Assembly: GCF_005217615.1 (NCBI RefSeq)
Contig: NZ_SZNK01000001.1
Coordinates: 3,898,501 to 3,962,500 of the forward strand
DNA: 64,000 bases
Direction: 5' to 3'
DNA from: Brevibacillus antibioticus
GTDB taxonomy: Bacteria; Bacillota; Bacilli; Brevibacillales; Brevibacillaceae
The position numbers were made by a program, and so were the translations under genes. This document shows, one piece after another, positions 35,553 through 43,758 of this stretch. The notes under the pieces were generated by a model. The model was not told where the DNA came from and did not search any database. It saw only the letters and a program-made list of their open reading frames with translations. Position 1 is the stretch's first letter; the number at the start of each line of letters is the position of its first letter.

Positions 35553-36470
35553 TCACTTGTCGTTGTTCAAATCATACGGTGTCTCTTGGTAAACGTAATA
35601 GTTTAACCAGTTGGAAAACATCAGATTCGCATGCGCGCGCCAGGTGACGATAGGCTCACGACTTGGATCGTCCTTTGGATAGTAATTACGCGGAACAGTA
35701 ATGTCCAAGCCTTTGTTCACATCCCGCTGATACTCATCTTGCAAGGTGGTCGGATCATATTCGGAATGTCCTGTCACGAAAATTTGTCTGCCATCCCTCG
35801 TCGCTACGATGTAAACCCCTGCTTCCTCAGACTCGGACAAAATCTCCAGTTCAGGTACTTGCTCGATGTCTTCCCTGCGATTTTCGGTATGCCTGGAATG
35901 CGGAATGTGGAAGTAGTTGTCAAATCCGCGGAACAGCTTCACCTTTTGCTTATTAAGTGTATGAGGGAAGATTCCGAACATTTTTTCTGGCAAAGGATGC
36001 TTCGGAACGCCGAAGTGATGATAAAGACCCGCTTGTGCCCCCCAACAAATATGCAGGGTCGAAGTAACGTTCTCCATTTTCCAATCGAGGATTTTTGTCA
36101 GCTCCTGCCAATACGTCACGTCTGTGAACTCGAGCTGTTCGACTGGCGCTCCGGTGATGATCATGCCATCAAATCGCTGGTCACAGATCTCCTCAAACGT
36201 TTTATAAAACATCGATAAATGTTCTTCCGACGTATTTTTGGACGTATGACTGGACATGTGCAAAAGCACGATTTCCACCTGTAACGGCGTATTTCCCAGG
36301 AGACGGAGCAACTGTGTTTCCGTTGTTTCCTTCACTGGCATGAGGTTGAGAATGACGATCCTGAGCGGTCGTATGTCCTGTGTGAAGGCACGGCTATCCT
36401 TCATCACAAAAATATTTTCTTGGGCGAGTATTTCTGTTGCAGGCAATTCGTCGGGCAATTTGATTGGCAT
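35553..36470 (-). CDS. metA: Homoserine O-acetyltransferase (MetA family)
   Basis: Activates homoserine for methionine synthesis; 305 residues from the ATG at 36470 (AAAGGGGG upstream). The catalytic Cys is exactly at 142 ([11 protein letters not shown]), and RHTENR and GHSEYD supply the His and other active residues. Residue 111 is Glu ([11 protein letters not shown]). Family studies link Glu111 to acetyl-CoA use and Gly111 (as in E. coli) to succinyl-CoA, so the common name homoserine O-succinyltransferase is probably wrong here. No S-box riboswitch is visible upstream. Confidence 0.93.
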   Translation of the reverse strand: MPIKLPDELPATEILAQENIFVMKDSRAFTQDIRPLRIVILNLMPVKETTETQLLRLLGNTPLQVEIVLLHMSSHTSKNTSEEHLSMFYKTFEEICDQRFDGMIITGAPVEQLEFTDVTYWQELTKILDWKMENVTSTLHICWGAQAGLYHHFGVPKHPLPEKMFGIFPHTLNKQKVKLFRGFDNYFHIPHSRHTENRREDIEQVPELEILSESEEAGVYIVATRDGRQIFVTGHSEYDPTTLQDEYQRDVNKGLDITVPRNYYPKDDPSREPIVTWRAHANLMFSNWLNYYVYQETPYDLNNDK

Positions 36471-36585
36471 AAAGATCCCCCTTTCCATCCTTTGAACACA
36501 GCTAGAAAAACATTAATCCGACAAATTCGACAAAAATACTAGCCTTCCTGCCAATCCCACAAGGGAAAGATAAGAAAACTTGGCT

Positions 36586-36630
36586 ACGCCAAAAAAAATC
36601 CCCTTGCAAGCAAGTTGCAAGAGGTCTCTT
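36586..36630 (-). terminator. Intrinsic terminator after the glutamate dehydrogenase gene
   Basis: On the minus strand CCTCTTGCA and TGCAAGGGG pair, followed by eight T's. Confidence 0.78.
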
Positions 36631-36633
36631 CCC

Positions 36634-37893
36634 TTAAATCCAGCCGCGCGCTTCCATCGCCTCCGTAATTCGCAAAAGCGAGATCATATAGGCTCCCGTG
36701 CGCAAGTCCACCTTGTATTGATCAGAGAGCTCCTTTACTGCGCGATAGGCGTTAATCATGGTCATTTGCAGCTTTTCATTTACCTCAACCTCGGACCAGT
36801 AGTAATTCATCAGGTTTTGCACCCATTCAAAATAAGAAACCGTTACGCCACCTGCATTAGCGAGAATATCTGGAATCACGGTAATCCCTTTTTCACGCAA
36901 AATGGCGTCAGCATCGGGTGTAGTAGGTCCGTTTGCTGCTTCTGCAATCCACTTGGCTTCAATACTGTGGGCATTCGCTGCTGTGATGACATTTTCCAAT
37001 GCGGCCGGGATCAGAATATCCACTTCCAGCTCCAACAGCTGTTCATTGGAGATGACCGTACCACCTACATACTCCAAAATGGTGGCGTTGTCTTTTAACT
37101 GGCCTACCTTTTCGATATCCAAGCCAGCAGCATCATAAATACCTCCGCGTGAGTCACTGACTGCCACGACTTTGAAGCCCAGCCCTGTCAAAACTTGGGC
37201 AGCAATTCTTCCTGCGTTGCCAAAGCCTTGAATCGCGACGGTTGTTTGTTCCGGCTTGCGTCCAGAATCTTTTAATGCCTCTAGTATGGTAAAGACACAT
37301 CCACGGGCAGTCGCTTCGTTTCTTCCTTTGGAACCACCGACACTCAGCGGTTTTCCAGTGATAACTCCTGGAGAATAGGTGCCTTTTAATCGACTGTACG
37401 TATCCATCATCCAGCCCATGATTTGTGGGGTTGTATAAACGTCAGGAGCAGGTATGTCTGTCTCCGGCCCGACAATATCAGCGATGGCTTCCATGAAGCC
37501 GCGGCTTACTCGTTCCAGCTCGCTTTTGCTGAATTCGTGGGGATCACATATGACGCCGCCTTTTCCGCCGCCATAAGGAAGACCGACTACGCCACATTTG
37601 AATGACATCCACATGGAGAGCGCCTTGACTTCATCCATCGTCACATCCGGATGAAAGCGAATCCCTCCCTTCGTCGGTCCTACCGCATCATTATGCTGAG
37701 ATCGGTAGCCTTCAAAGACACGTACGCTGCCATCATCCATCTTGACAGGAAAGCTGACGGCCAATACTCGTTTGGGTCGCTTTAAAATTTCTACAGCATC
37801 GCTCCGCAATCCCAATAATGCCGCCGCAGCGTCAATTTGTTTCTGCACAATTTCGTATGGATTCAGGTTTTCTTTCTCTACAGTATTTAGCAT
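36634..37893 (-). CDS. NAD(P)-dependent glutamate dehydrogenase (GudB/RocG type)
   Basis: Converts glutamate to 2-oxoglutarate and ammonia. The 419 residues begin MLNTVEKENLNPYEIVQKQI, with GGGGAGGAAGAG right before the ATG. The catalytic Lys loop PYGGGKGGVICDP, KGGIRFHPDVTMDEV and the nucleotide-binding AIQGFGNAGRIAAQVL are all intact. B. subtilis RocG/GudB have about 425 residues. I see no tandem duplication like the one that inactivates GudB in laboratory B. subtilis. Monocistronic. Confidence 0.95.
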   Translation of the reverse strand: MLNTVEKENLNPYEIVQKQIDAAAALLGLRSDAVEILKRPKRVLAVSFPVKMDDGSVRVFEGYRSQHNDAVGPTKGGIRFHPDVTMDEVKALSMWMSFKCGVVGLPYGGGKGGVICDPHEFSKSELERVSRGFMEAIADIVGPETDIPAPDVYTTPQIMGWMMDTYSRLKGTYSPGVITGKPLSVGGSKGRNEATARGCVFTILEALKDSGRKPEQTTVAIQGFGNAGRIAAQVLTGLGFKVVAVSDSRGGIYDAAGLDIEKVGQLKDNATILEYVGGTVISNEQLLELEVDILIPAALENVITAANAHSIEAKWIAEAANGPTTPDADAILREKGITVIPDILANAGGVTVSYFEWVQNLMNYYWSEVEVNEKLQMTMINAYRAVKELSDQYKVDLRTGAYMISLLRITEAMEARGWI

Positions 37894-38042
37894 CTCTCTT
37901 CCTCCCCAATACTTTTCACTCGTTTTTTCTACATCACCTTGGCACAGAACTAAAGGATGAATGGAGTAATTATATACGATGTAAGTAAATTCAGACAATT
38001 TATTTTCCTTGTTTTCACATTATTGTGTTATTTTTGGGAAAT

Positions 38043-38091
38043 AATAAAAAAACGCCCGATGCATCCTCACGACACATCAGACGTTTTTCTC
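38043..38091 (-). terminator. Intrinsic terminator after pncB
   Basis: On the minus strand ACGTCTGATG and CATCGGGCGT form an imperfect stem, followed by seven T's. Confidence 0.65.
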
Positions 38092-39540
38092 TTATTTTTT
38101 CAAATACGCCTTCATCAGCTTTGTTTTCGTCTCCCACATCTCTTCGCTGATGTGCAGACGGTAGTGCTCCGGATTCAGCATGCGCAAGTATTCAGGCCAG
38201 AACAGCTTGAGTTGCTCACGGTGATAGCTACGAATCTCTTGGAGGGTCGGTAGTTCATAGACCAGTTCTCCATCCACAAATACCGGAATGAGCAGCGACT
38301 CTGCCTGATAGTTCTCCAAATGCTTGCTCAAATACGTATGGCTCGGATGGAACAAATGGAGAGGTGCTCCCTCATCGACTGTTGTTTCATGCGGGAAGCA
38401 CATGTAGTCAGCAATCGCCTTCCCTGTTTCCGGATCTATCAATCGGTACATATCCTTGATGCCTGGCGTTGTGACTTTTTCCGGATTCCCGGAGATTTTG
38501 ATGGTCGGCAGATATTCTCCGTCCGCTCCTTCACGCGCCACCAGCTTGTATACGCCTCCGAGTGTCGGCTGATCCGCTGCCGTGATGAGCTGCGTTCCTA
38601 CTCCCCAGCTATTTACGCGTGCTCCTTGTACCTTCAGGTTCATAATCGTGTGCTCATCGAGATCGTTGGAAGCGACAATTTGCACCTCGGTCATGCCTGC
38701 CTTATCAAGCATTTCGCGCGTCTTGCAAGACAAGTACGTCAAGTCGCCACTGTCCAAGCGCACCGCCGTCAGCTTTTTGCCTTGCTTCTCCAGGCGTTTT
38801 CCGACCTTAATTGCATTAGGCACGCCACTTTTGAGCGTATCGTACGTGTCAACCAGCAAGGTTACCTGTCCTGGCAGAGCTGCTGCGAAGCGCTCAAATG
38901 CTTCCTCTTCGCTCTCAAAGCTCTGTACCCATGAGTGGGCGTGCGTCCCTTTTGTCGGAATGCCAAACATTTTCCCTGCCAGCATATTCGAGGTTGCGTC
39001 GAAGCCAGCCAAATACGCTGCCCGCGTCCCCCACAGCGCAGCATCTGCTTCCTGCGCCCTTCTTGTTCCGAACTCCATAAGAACGTCATTGCCCGCCACG
39101 TTTTTAATCCGCGAAGCTTTGGTCGCAATTAGCGTCTGGTAGTTCATGTAGTTCAACAGGGCCGTCTCAACTAGCTGTGCCTCCATGACACGCCCCTCTA
39201 CGCGAATCAGCGGCTCGTTCGGGAAAACCACGGTTCCTTCCTTCACGGAGTAGAGCGAGCCCTTGAAACGAAGCTGGCGCAGCTCTTCCAAAAACTTCGG
39301 ATCGTAGTTCTCCTCCTGCTCACTCAAATACGTGAGATCGCTTTCTTCAAAACGCAAATTTTTTATATAAGAAACAATTCGTTCCAATCCGGCAGATACG
39401 GCGTATCCGTTTCCAAAAGGCAGTTTGCGGAAAAATGCTTCGAAAACGACCTTCTGATTGTGTGTTCCGTTCACCCAATGGGCGTACATCATGTTTATTT
39501 GATATTTATCTGTGTGTAGTGCCACACCAAATGATTGCAT
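38092..39540 (-). CDS. pncB: Nicotinate phosphoribosyltransferase
   Basis: First enzyme of NAD salvage from nicotinic acid, ATP-dependent. The 482 residues start MQSFGVALHTDKYQINMMYA, with GGAGG ten bases before the ATG. Conserved stretches include EFGTRRAQEADAALWGTRAA, GTHAHSWVQSFESEEEAF, AVRLDSGDLTYLS and NSWGVGTQLITAAD, which form the PRPP and nicotinate sites. Length and motifs fit the long Firmicute type. Monocistronic, with a terminator. Confidence 0.96.
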   Translation of the reverse strand: MQSFGVALHTDKYQINMMYAHWVNGTHNQKVVFEAFFRKLPFGNGYAVSAGLERIVSYIKNLRFEESDLTYLSEQEENYDPKFLEELRQLRFKGSLYSVKEGTVVFPNEPLIRVEGRVMEAQLVETALLNYMNYQTLIATKASRIKNVAGNDVLMEFGTRRAQEADAALWGTRAAYLAGFDATSNMLAGKMFGIPTKGTHAHSWVQSFESEEEAFERFAAALPGQVTLLVDTYDTLKSGVPNAIKVGKRLEKQGKKLTAVRLDSGDLTYLSCKTREMLDKAGMTEVQIVASNDLDEHTIMNLKVQGARVNSWGVGTQLITAADQPTLGGVYKLVAREGADGEYLPTIKISGNPEKVTTPGIKDMYRLIDPETGKAIADYMCFPHETTVDEGAPLHLFHPSHTYLSKHLENYQAESLLIPVFVDGELVYELPTLQEIRSYHREQLKLFWPEYLRMLNPEHYRLHISEEMWETKTKLMKAYLKK

Positions 39541-39635
39541 GTCACTGAGGCCTCCTGTGTATTCCTTTCTATCATCATACCAGAAGCGTCAGCTGGTGCC
39601 CATCCGCTGTGGAGGATATTAGGGAATGTGGTATA

Positions 39636-39868
39636 GTATGGGGGTGGACCCCCCACTACTTAGGCTAACCCCTTGAAGTGGGGGTTCTTGGGTAGTCCCT
39701 ACGGTTATAGAAGAACTTGTACATTGGCTCTGCTCTCTAACCTATTGCTTGGTTTTCGCGATTCAGTTAGAGAGGGCGAAGGTGCTTGAACATTTTACGC
39801 AGAAGAGCCTTTCCTCCTGCAACCCTTTATGTTCAGTCTTCAAAGAGCAACCTGTACAAGTTGATTAT
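39636..39868 (-). ncRNA. Orphan IS200/IS605-type right end, omega-RNA-like
   Basis: On the minus strand this region folds well. ACTTGTACA near 39863 pairs with TGTACAAGT near 39716; inside, CTCTCTAAC pairs with GTTAGAGAG. The 3' end CCCCCACTTCAAGGGGTTAG... closes with AGTGGGGGG. The last block, TACCCAAGAACCCCCACTTC, closely matches TACCCTAGAAGCCCCCACTT at the right end of the intact element at 41.95 kb. No tnpA or tnpB is present nearby, so it is either a solo remnant or a stand-alone guide-RNA-like transcript. A weak alternative is an unrelated structured RNA. Confidence 0.55.
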
Positions 39869-39967
39869 AGTCGATCAAACAAGAAGTCGGTCAAGTAAGA
39901 AGAAATGGCTACTTCTTGACTAATACAATAATAAAAAGAGGCAATCGTACAGGCTGGGAGTGTGATT

Positions 39968-40618
39968 ATGTTGGACAGAAGAATAATTTCTATTAGTAAA
40001 GGTTTGCCTAAAAGTAATATGTACAACGGTAAGGAATATCTCTCCGGCATTTGGAAGGAAGAAGCAGACGAGCTCGTTGTCCGTTCCGAGAAAATTGATG
40101 ACGACGATATCGCGAATCCAGAGTACCACGGCGGCCCAGACCGTGTCGTCTGTGCGTATCCTTTTGAACATTATGCCCATTGGGAGCAGGTATTCAGCCA
40201 GCCTTTGACCAATGCGGCATTCGGAGAAAACCTCACACTCGCTGGCATGACCGAAGAGCAGGTCTGCATCGGGGATGTGTATCAATTCGGGGATACCATC
40301 CTGCAAGTAACCCAAGGCAGATTTCCTTGCGCAACGATCAACAAGCGAAATAACAATAACCAACTGCTCAAAGCGGTGGTGGAAATGGGCTATACGGGCT
40401 ATTTTTTCCGCGTCTTGGAGGAAGGGACAATCAAGCCAGACTCAAAGATTACCCTCATCACTGCGCATCCAAAACAAGTAACGGTAGCGTCGATTCACCA
40501 CTTATACTTCCACGACAAGTCGCCATCCCAAGAGACGATACAGCGTATGCTTGAGGTGGAGGAGTTGGCCTTGCCTTGGCGGAATAAACTACTTGAAAAA
40601 CTGGAAAAGCAGCAGTAA
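39968..40618 (+). CDS. MOSC domain protein (YiiM-like)
   Basis: A 216-residue protein. The MOSC (molybdenum cofactor sulfurase C-terminal-like) fold covers about residues 25-160, with EYHGGPDRVVCAYPFEHYAH, FGENLTL and the conserved Cys in GRFPCATINKRN. A C-terminal helical segment (about 165-215) is the three-alpha tail found in YiiM-type proteins, which reduce N-hydroxylated compounds using a molybdenum cofactor. The ATG at 39968 has GGGAG seven bases upstream; the GTG at 39962 is too close. It is 18 bases before rluF, likely one transcript. Confidence 0.87.
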   Translation: MLDRRIISISKGLPKSNMYNGKEYLSGIWKEEADELVVRSEKIDDDDIANPEYHGGPDRVVCAYPFEHYAHWEQVFSQPLTNAAFGENLTLAGMTEEQVCIGDVYQFGDTILQVTQGRFPCATINKRNNNNQLLKAVVEMGYTGYFFRVLEEGTIKPDSKITLITAHPKQVTVASIHHLYFHDKSPSQETIQRMLEVEELALPWRNKLLEKLEKQQ

Positions 40619-40636
40619 TAGCGAAAGGAACGTCTC

Positions 40637-41323
40637 ATGCGAATTAATAAGTTCATCAGTGAAACCGGCATATGCTCACGAAGAGAAGCCGATAAATTAA
40701 TCGAGGCCAAGCGTGTGACGATCAATGGCCAAATCGCGGAACTGGGAAGTACGGTTGCGTCAGGAGATGATGTGCGCATCGATGGACAGCCGCTCGGTTC
40801 CAAAAAGAAAGATGTCTACATCGCCTTGAACAAGCCTGTCGGAATTACGTGTACCACTGAACTGCAAGTCAAAGGCAACATCATCGATTTCGTCAATCAC
40901 CCGGAACGGATTTTCCCTATCGGGCGCCTGGATAAGGATTCACAAGGCCTCATCCTGTTAACCAATGACGGAGATATCGTAAACAAAATTTTGCGTGCTG
41001 AGAACAATCATGACAAAGAGTACATTGTCACCGTAGACAAGCCCATCACGGCGAATTTCTTGCACGGAATGGCAAACGGCGTACGTATTCTCGGAACGAC
41101 TACAAAGCCTTGCAAAGTAACCAAAGTCAGCGACCGCGTCTTCAATATCGTGCTGACGCAAGGATTGAATCGGCAAATCAGACGGATGTGTCTGGCTTTT
41201 GGTTATCAGGTGCGAAAGCTTGAGCGGGTACGCATCATGAACATTGGGCTTGGGAATTTGAAATTGGGGCAATGGCGCAATCTGACGGCCAAGGAATTGA
41301 CTGATCTGAATAAAAGCTTGTGA
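40637..41323 (+). CDS. rluF: 23S rRNA pseudouridine synthase, RluF type
   Basis: Modifies a uridine near position 2604 of 23S rRNA (E. coli RluF numbering). The 228-residue protein has an N-terminal S4 RNA-binding domain ([20 protein letters not shown]) and the RsuA-type catalytic domain with the Asp in [19 protein letters not shown]. The stretch [20 protein letters not shown] and the tail [13 protein letters not shown] are characteristic of RluF rather than RluB or RsuA. Probably cotranscribed with the MOSC gene. Confidence 0.9.
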   Translation: MRINKFISETGICSRREADKLIEAKRVTINGQIAELGSTVASGDDVRIDGQPLGSKKKDVYIALNKPVGITCTTELQVKGNIIDFVNHPERIFPIGRLDKDSQGLILLTNDGDIVNKILRAENNHDKEYIVTVDKPITANFLHGMANGVRILGTTTKPCKVTKVSDRVFNIVLTQGLNRQIRRMCLAFGYQVRKLERVRIMNIGLGNLKLGQWRNLTAKELTDLNKSL

Positions 41324-41455
41324 AAGAGGGATCGGTTGGAGTCTGTATAGTGGCTGTACAGGAATCGGCACAAGCGAGCTATCCGAACAAAAGATCGGCG
41401 CCATGCTTTTAGAACAGCTCATCTATATTTTCTCTCGTCAACATACGTAAATCAT

Positions 41456-41484
41456 TTGCTATCTTTTCAATATCCTGTTATGCT
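41456..41484 (+). promoter_or_regulatory. Probable sigma-A promoter of the cold-shock gene
   Basis: TTGCTA (41456-41461) and TATGCT (41479-41484) are 17 bp apart. The implied 5' leader is about 110 nt, long as is typical for cold-shock mRNAs whose leader controls translation by temperature. Confidence 0.6.
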
Positions 41485-41602
41485 AGTAGAGAATTATTTT
41501 TGTTCGAAGCAAGGGATAGCGTAGATAACAAATTTTCGTCTTTGATGATCCTGCGAGCAAGGATAGTAATATATGTGTGTTACACACTAGGAGGCAACAA
41601 CA

Positions 41603-41803
41603 ATGGAACAAGGTACAGTAAAATGGTTTAACGCAGAAAAAGGTTTTGGTTTTATTGAGCGCGAAGGTAAAGAAGACGTATTTGTTCACTTCTCTGCTAT
41701 CCAAGGCGACGGTTTCAAATCCCTTGACGAAGGTCAAAGAGTTACTTTTGACGTAGAACAAGGCCAACGCGGACCACAAGCTACTAACGTTCAAAAAGTT
41801 TAA
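41603..41803 (+). CDS. Cold-shock protein, CspA family
   Basis: A 66-residue single-stranded nucleic-acid-binding protein (OB fold). RNP1 is KGFGFIERE and RNP2 is DVFVHFSAI. It starts [20 protein letters not shown], preceded by AGGAGGCAACAACA. The long leader and strong terminator fit a highly expressed, monocistronic cold-shock gene. Bacillus species carry several paralogues (cspB, C, D), so no specific symbol is assigned. Confidence 0.96.
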   Translation: MEQGTVKWFNAEKGFGFIEREGKEDVFVHFSAIQGDGFKSLDEGQRVTFDVEQGQRGPQATNVQKV

Positions 41804-41812
41804 TATAGCCAT

Positions 41813-41857
41813 AACACAAAAAAACAGACTCCTGTAAGGGCGTCTGTTTTTTTGTTG
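41813..41857 (+). terminator. Intrinsic terminator of the cold-shock gene
   Basis: AAACAGAC and GTCTGTTT form the stem, followed by TTTTTG. Confidence 0.85.
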
Positions 41858-41867
41858 TCTCAAACAT

Positions 41868-41903
41868 AAATAAAAAACCCTACTCACATAAATGAGTAGG
41901 GAA
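41868..41903 (-). terminator. Minus-strand intrinsic terminator left of the IS element
   Basis: On the minus strand CCCTACTCA and TGAGTAGGG form the stem, followed by TTTTTTATT. It may be the original terminator of the MocR gene, now separated from it by the transposon. Confidence 0.75.
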
Positions 41904-41954
41904 TGCTACACAGAACAGTAAATGGTAGACTCAGTATAACACAGTACCTGTCGC

Positions 41955-42085
41955 TTTGTGAACTACCCACCACTTAGCTATCGCTTGAAGTGGGGGCTTC
42001 TAGGGTAATCGCACCTAGTGGTACGAAATTGACCTAGCTATCGAGCCTGAACCATGCTCTATTTATGTGATTACGCTAACAGTCG
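41955..42085 (-). ncRNA. Probable omega-RNA at the tnpB 3' end
   Basis: In IS605 elements the TnpB guide RNA is read from the tnpB 3' end and right end. Here the minus strand from the tnpB stop through the hairpin CCCCCACTTCAAGCG...AGTGGTGGG fits that position; the guide would be the flanking sequence beyond about 41955. Inferred from position and structure. Confidence 0.5.
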
Positions 42086-43180
42086 TAATCCTTCATTCTT
42101 GATATTGATTGAAGCATTCCAGTCTCTATCTGCCACAAAACCGCAATCGCAATGGAATGTACGCTCAGAAAGAGATAGAGACTCCTTTATTTGACCGCAA
42201 CAGGAGCATGTTTTAGATGAGGGAAACCACTTATCTATTTTGATAAGCCTCTTCCCTTGTTCTTCCAACTTGTATTGGAGAAATGCCGTAAACATGCCCC
42301 AAGCATTATCAGCTACACTTTTTCCAAAGTTGAGTGCTTGGGACATACCTTTCATGTTGAGGTCTTCGATCACAATACAATCATACGTTTTAGCAAGGTT
42401 GTATGACTTTTTATGAAGAAAGTCTTTTCGTTGATTTGTTATTTTCTCATGGAGTTTCGCAACCTTTATTCGTTGCTTATGCCAGCGAGAAGAGCCTTTT
42501 TTTCGTCTTGCTAAAACACGTTGGGCTTTTGCTAACCGTACGAATTCCTGTCGATAAAATCGTGGGTAATTGGCTTTCTCACCTTCACTATCGACATATA
42601 ATTCGGTCATGGCAAAATCGAGCCCAACAAAGGTGTTGAGTTTTTTGGGTATGACATTCGCTTCATATTCGGTCAAGATTGACACGTAGTATTTTCCTGT
42701 AGGCGTCATCGAAATCGTGCATGACTTGATCGTATGTTCATCAGGAATCATCCTGTGTTGCTTTATTTTTACGAGTTTGAGCTTTGGTAATTTGATATAG
42801 CCATCCAGCAACATGATGTTGCCGTTGACTACGTTAGTCGTATAGGATTTCCTAGCTTTCTTACTCTTGAATGTAGGGAAATCTGCCTTCCCACCAAAGA
42901 AGTTTTTGTAGGCGGTCTGCAAATGAAGTTGCGCATTCGCTAACGCTAATGAATCTACTTCTTTGAGCCATGTGAATTCCCCTTTATACTTAGCAGGAGT
43001 AGGGAATTTTTGCTTCTTCAAGGCTTCTTTATCGTTTTTGAATTGCTCATATGTTTCCTTCCTTTCCGCTAACATTTTGTTGTAGACAAAACGAACACAA
43101 CCGAATGTTTTACGAATGAGATAGGCTTGTTCTTCTGTTGGATACAAGCGGAACTTATATGCTTTGTTGTGAATAGCCAT
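42071..43180 (-). CDS. tnpB: TnpB, RNA-guided endonuclease of IS200/IS605
   Basis: A 369-residue protein, the ancestor type of Cas12. The RuvC catalytic residues are intact: D188 (FVGLDFAMTEL), E272 (CIVIEDLNMKG) and D351/D353 (ADRDWNASINI). The zinc finger has CSCCG at 325-329 and CDCG at 344-347. The N-terminal helix-turn-helix (KAYKFRLYPTEEQAYLIRKT) is typical. It starts 11 bases after the tnpA stop. With all active residues kept it is probably functional and would cut target DNA specified by the omega-RNA, helping keep the transposon. Confidence 0.95.
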   Translation of the reverse strand: MAIHNKAYKFRLYPTEEQAYLIRKTFGCVRFVYNKMLAERKETYEQFKNDKEALKKQKFPTPAKYKGEFTWLKEVDSLALANAQLHLQTAYKNFFGGKADFPTFKSKKARKSYTTNVVNGNIMLLDGYIKLPKLKLVKIKQHRMIPDEHTIKSCTISMTPTGKYYVSILTEYEANVIPKKLNTFVGLDFAMTELYVDSEGEKANYPRFYRQEFVRLAKAQRVLARRKKGSSRWHKQRIKVAKLHEKITNQRKDFLHKKSYNLAKTYDCIVIEDLNMKGMSQALNFGKSVADNAWGMFTAFLQYKLEEQGKRLIKIDKWFPSSKTCSCCGQIKESLSLSERTFHCDCGFVADRDWNASINIKNEGLRLLA

Positions 43181-43191
43181 ATCATTTCACC

Positions 43192-43590
43192 TCACTTCAT
43201 CCCTTGACTTTCGATGTACTTCTTTATCCCTTCAATAGGAGATCCGCCCGTTGTAAGTAAGCAGAAACTTCTTGACCAGAACATTTCTTTCCACAGTTTT
43301 TTTCTTACTTGTGGGAAATCTTTCTTTATCAGTCGAGAACTCGCACTCTTATAGGCGTTGATGAACTTTGTCATTTCAGTGTTTGGGTGAGCTTTGAACC
43401 GTACATGGACATGGTTACTATCATGATTCCATTCTAAGAGAGTGATGTTGTAACCGTCGGAAATTCTCACAAACATATCTTTTGCGTAATCAGAGATTTC
43501 GTCATCCAATACGTTTCTTCTGTACTTCACGACAAGCACCAAATGATAATACAATGAGAATACTGAGTGGTTGTTATTGTCCAATTCCAT
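43192..43590 (-). CDS. tnpA: TnpA, Y1 (HUH) transposase of IS200/IS605
   Basis: A 132-residue single-strand transposase from the ATG at 43590 (AAGGAT upstream); the frame is open further but overlaps the left-end hairpin. The HUH metal motif is H60-V-H62 (SNHVHVRF), and the nucleophilic tyrosine is Y125 in KKYIESQG. WSRSFCLLTTGG is also conserved in the family. Cuts and joins single-stranded ends at the subterminal hairpins. Intact, so the element may be mobile. Confidence 0.94.
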   Translation of the reverse strand: MELDNNNHSVFSLYYHLVLVVKYRRNVLDDEISDYAKDMFVRISDGYNITLLEWNHDSNHVHVRFKAHPNTEMTKFINAYKSASSRLIKKDFPQVRKKLWKEMFWSRSFCLLTTGGSPIEGIKKYIESQGMK

Positions 43591-43758
43591 TGATATATCA
43601 ATCCTTATACTTATTATGACTGAATATATCAAACCCAAAATAGAGAGCAAACCTTTTTGGCTTCGCCAACCGAAATTCATCTCCCACCTACTCACTTGTG
43701 CTGTCGCACCTTCACATTCCTTGAGGTGGGAGACTTCTTTCGGAACTAGTTAAAATTT

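Larger units (their letters stand above)
41950..43750 (-). mobile_element. Complete IS200/IS605-family element (tnpA + tnpB)
   Basis: A 1.8-kb element with both genes in the same direction and subterminal hairpins at each end. The left-end hairpin CTCCCACCT/AGGTGGGAG lies near 43680-43733; the right-end hairpin CCCCCACTT/AAGTGGTGGG lies near 41965-41997. There are no terminal inverted repeats, as expected for this single-strand-transposing family. Exact ends are not certain. It is inserted just downstream of the MocR gene stop. Confidence 0.85.

Noticed and set aside
36471..36585. S-box (SAM) riboswitch upstream of metA
   Set aside because: None of the conserved SAM-I blocks is present; only the neighbouring gene's terminator is seen.
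41483..41887. 134-residue open frame antisense to the cold-shock gene
   Set aside because: A shadow of the conserved cspA-type gene and its promoter and terminator.
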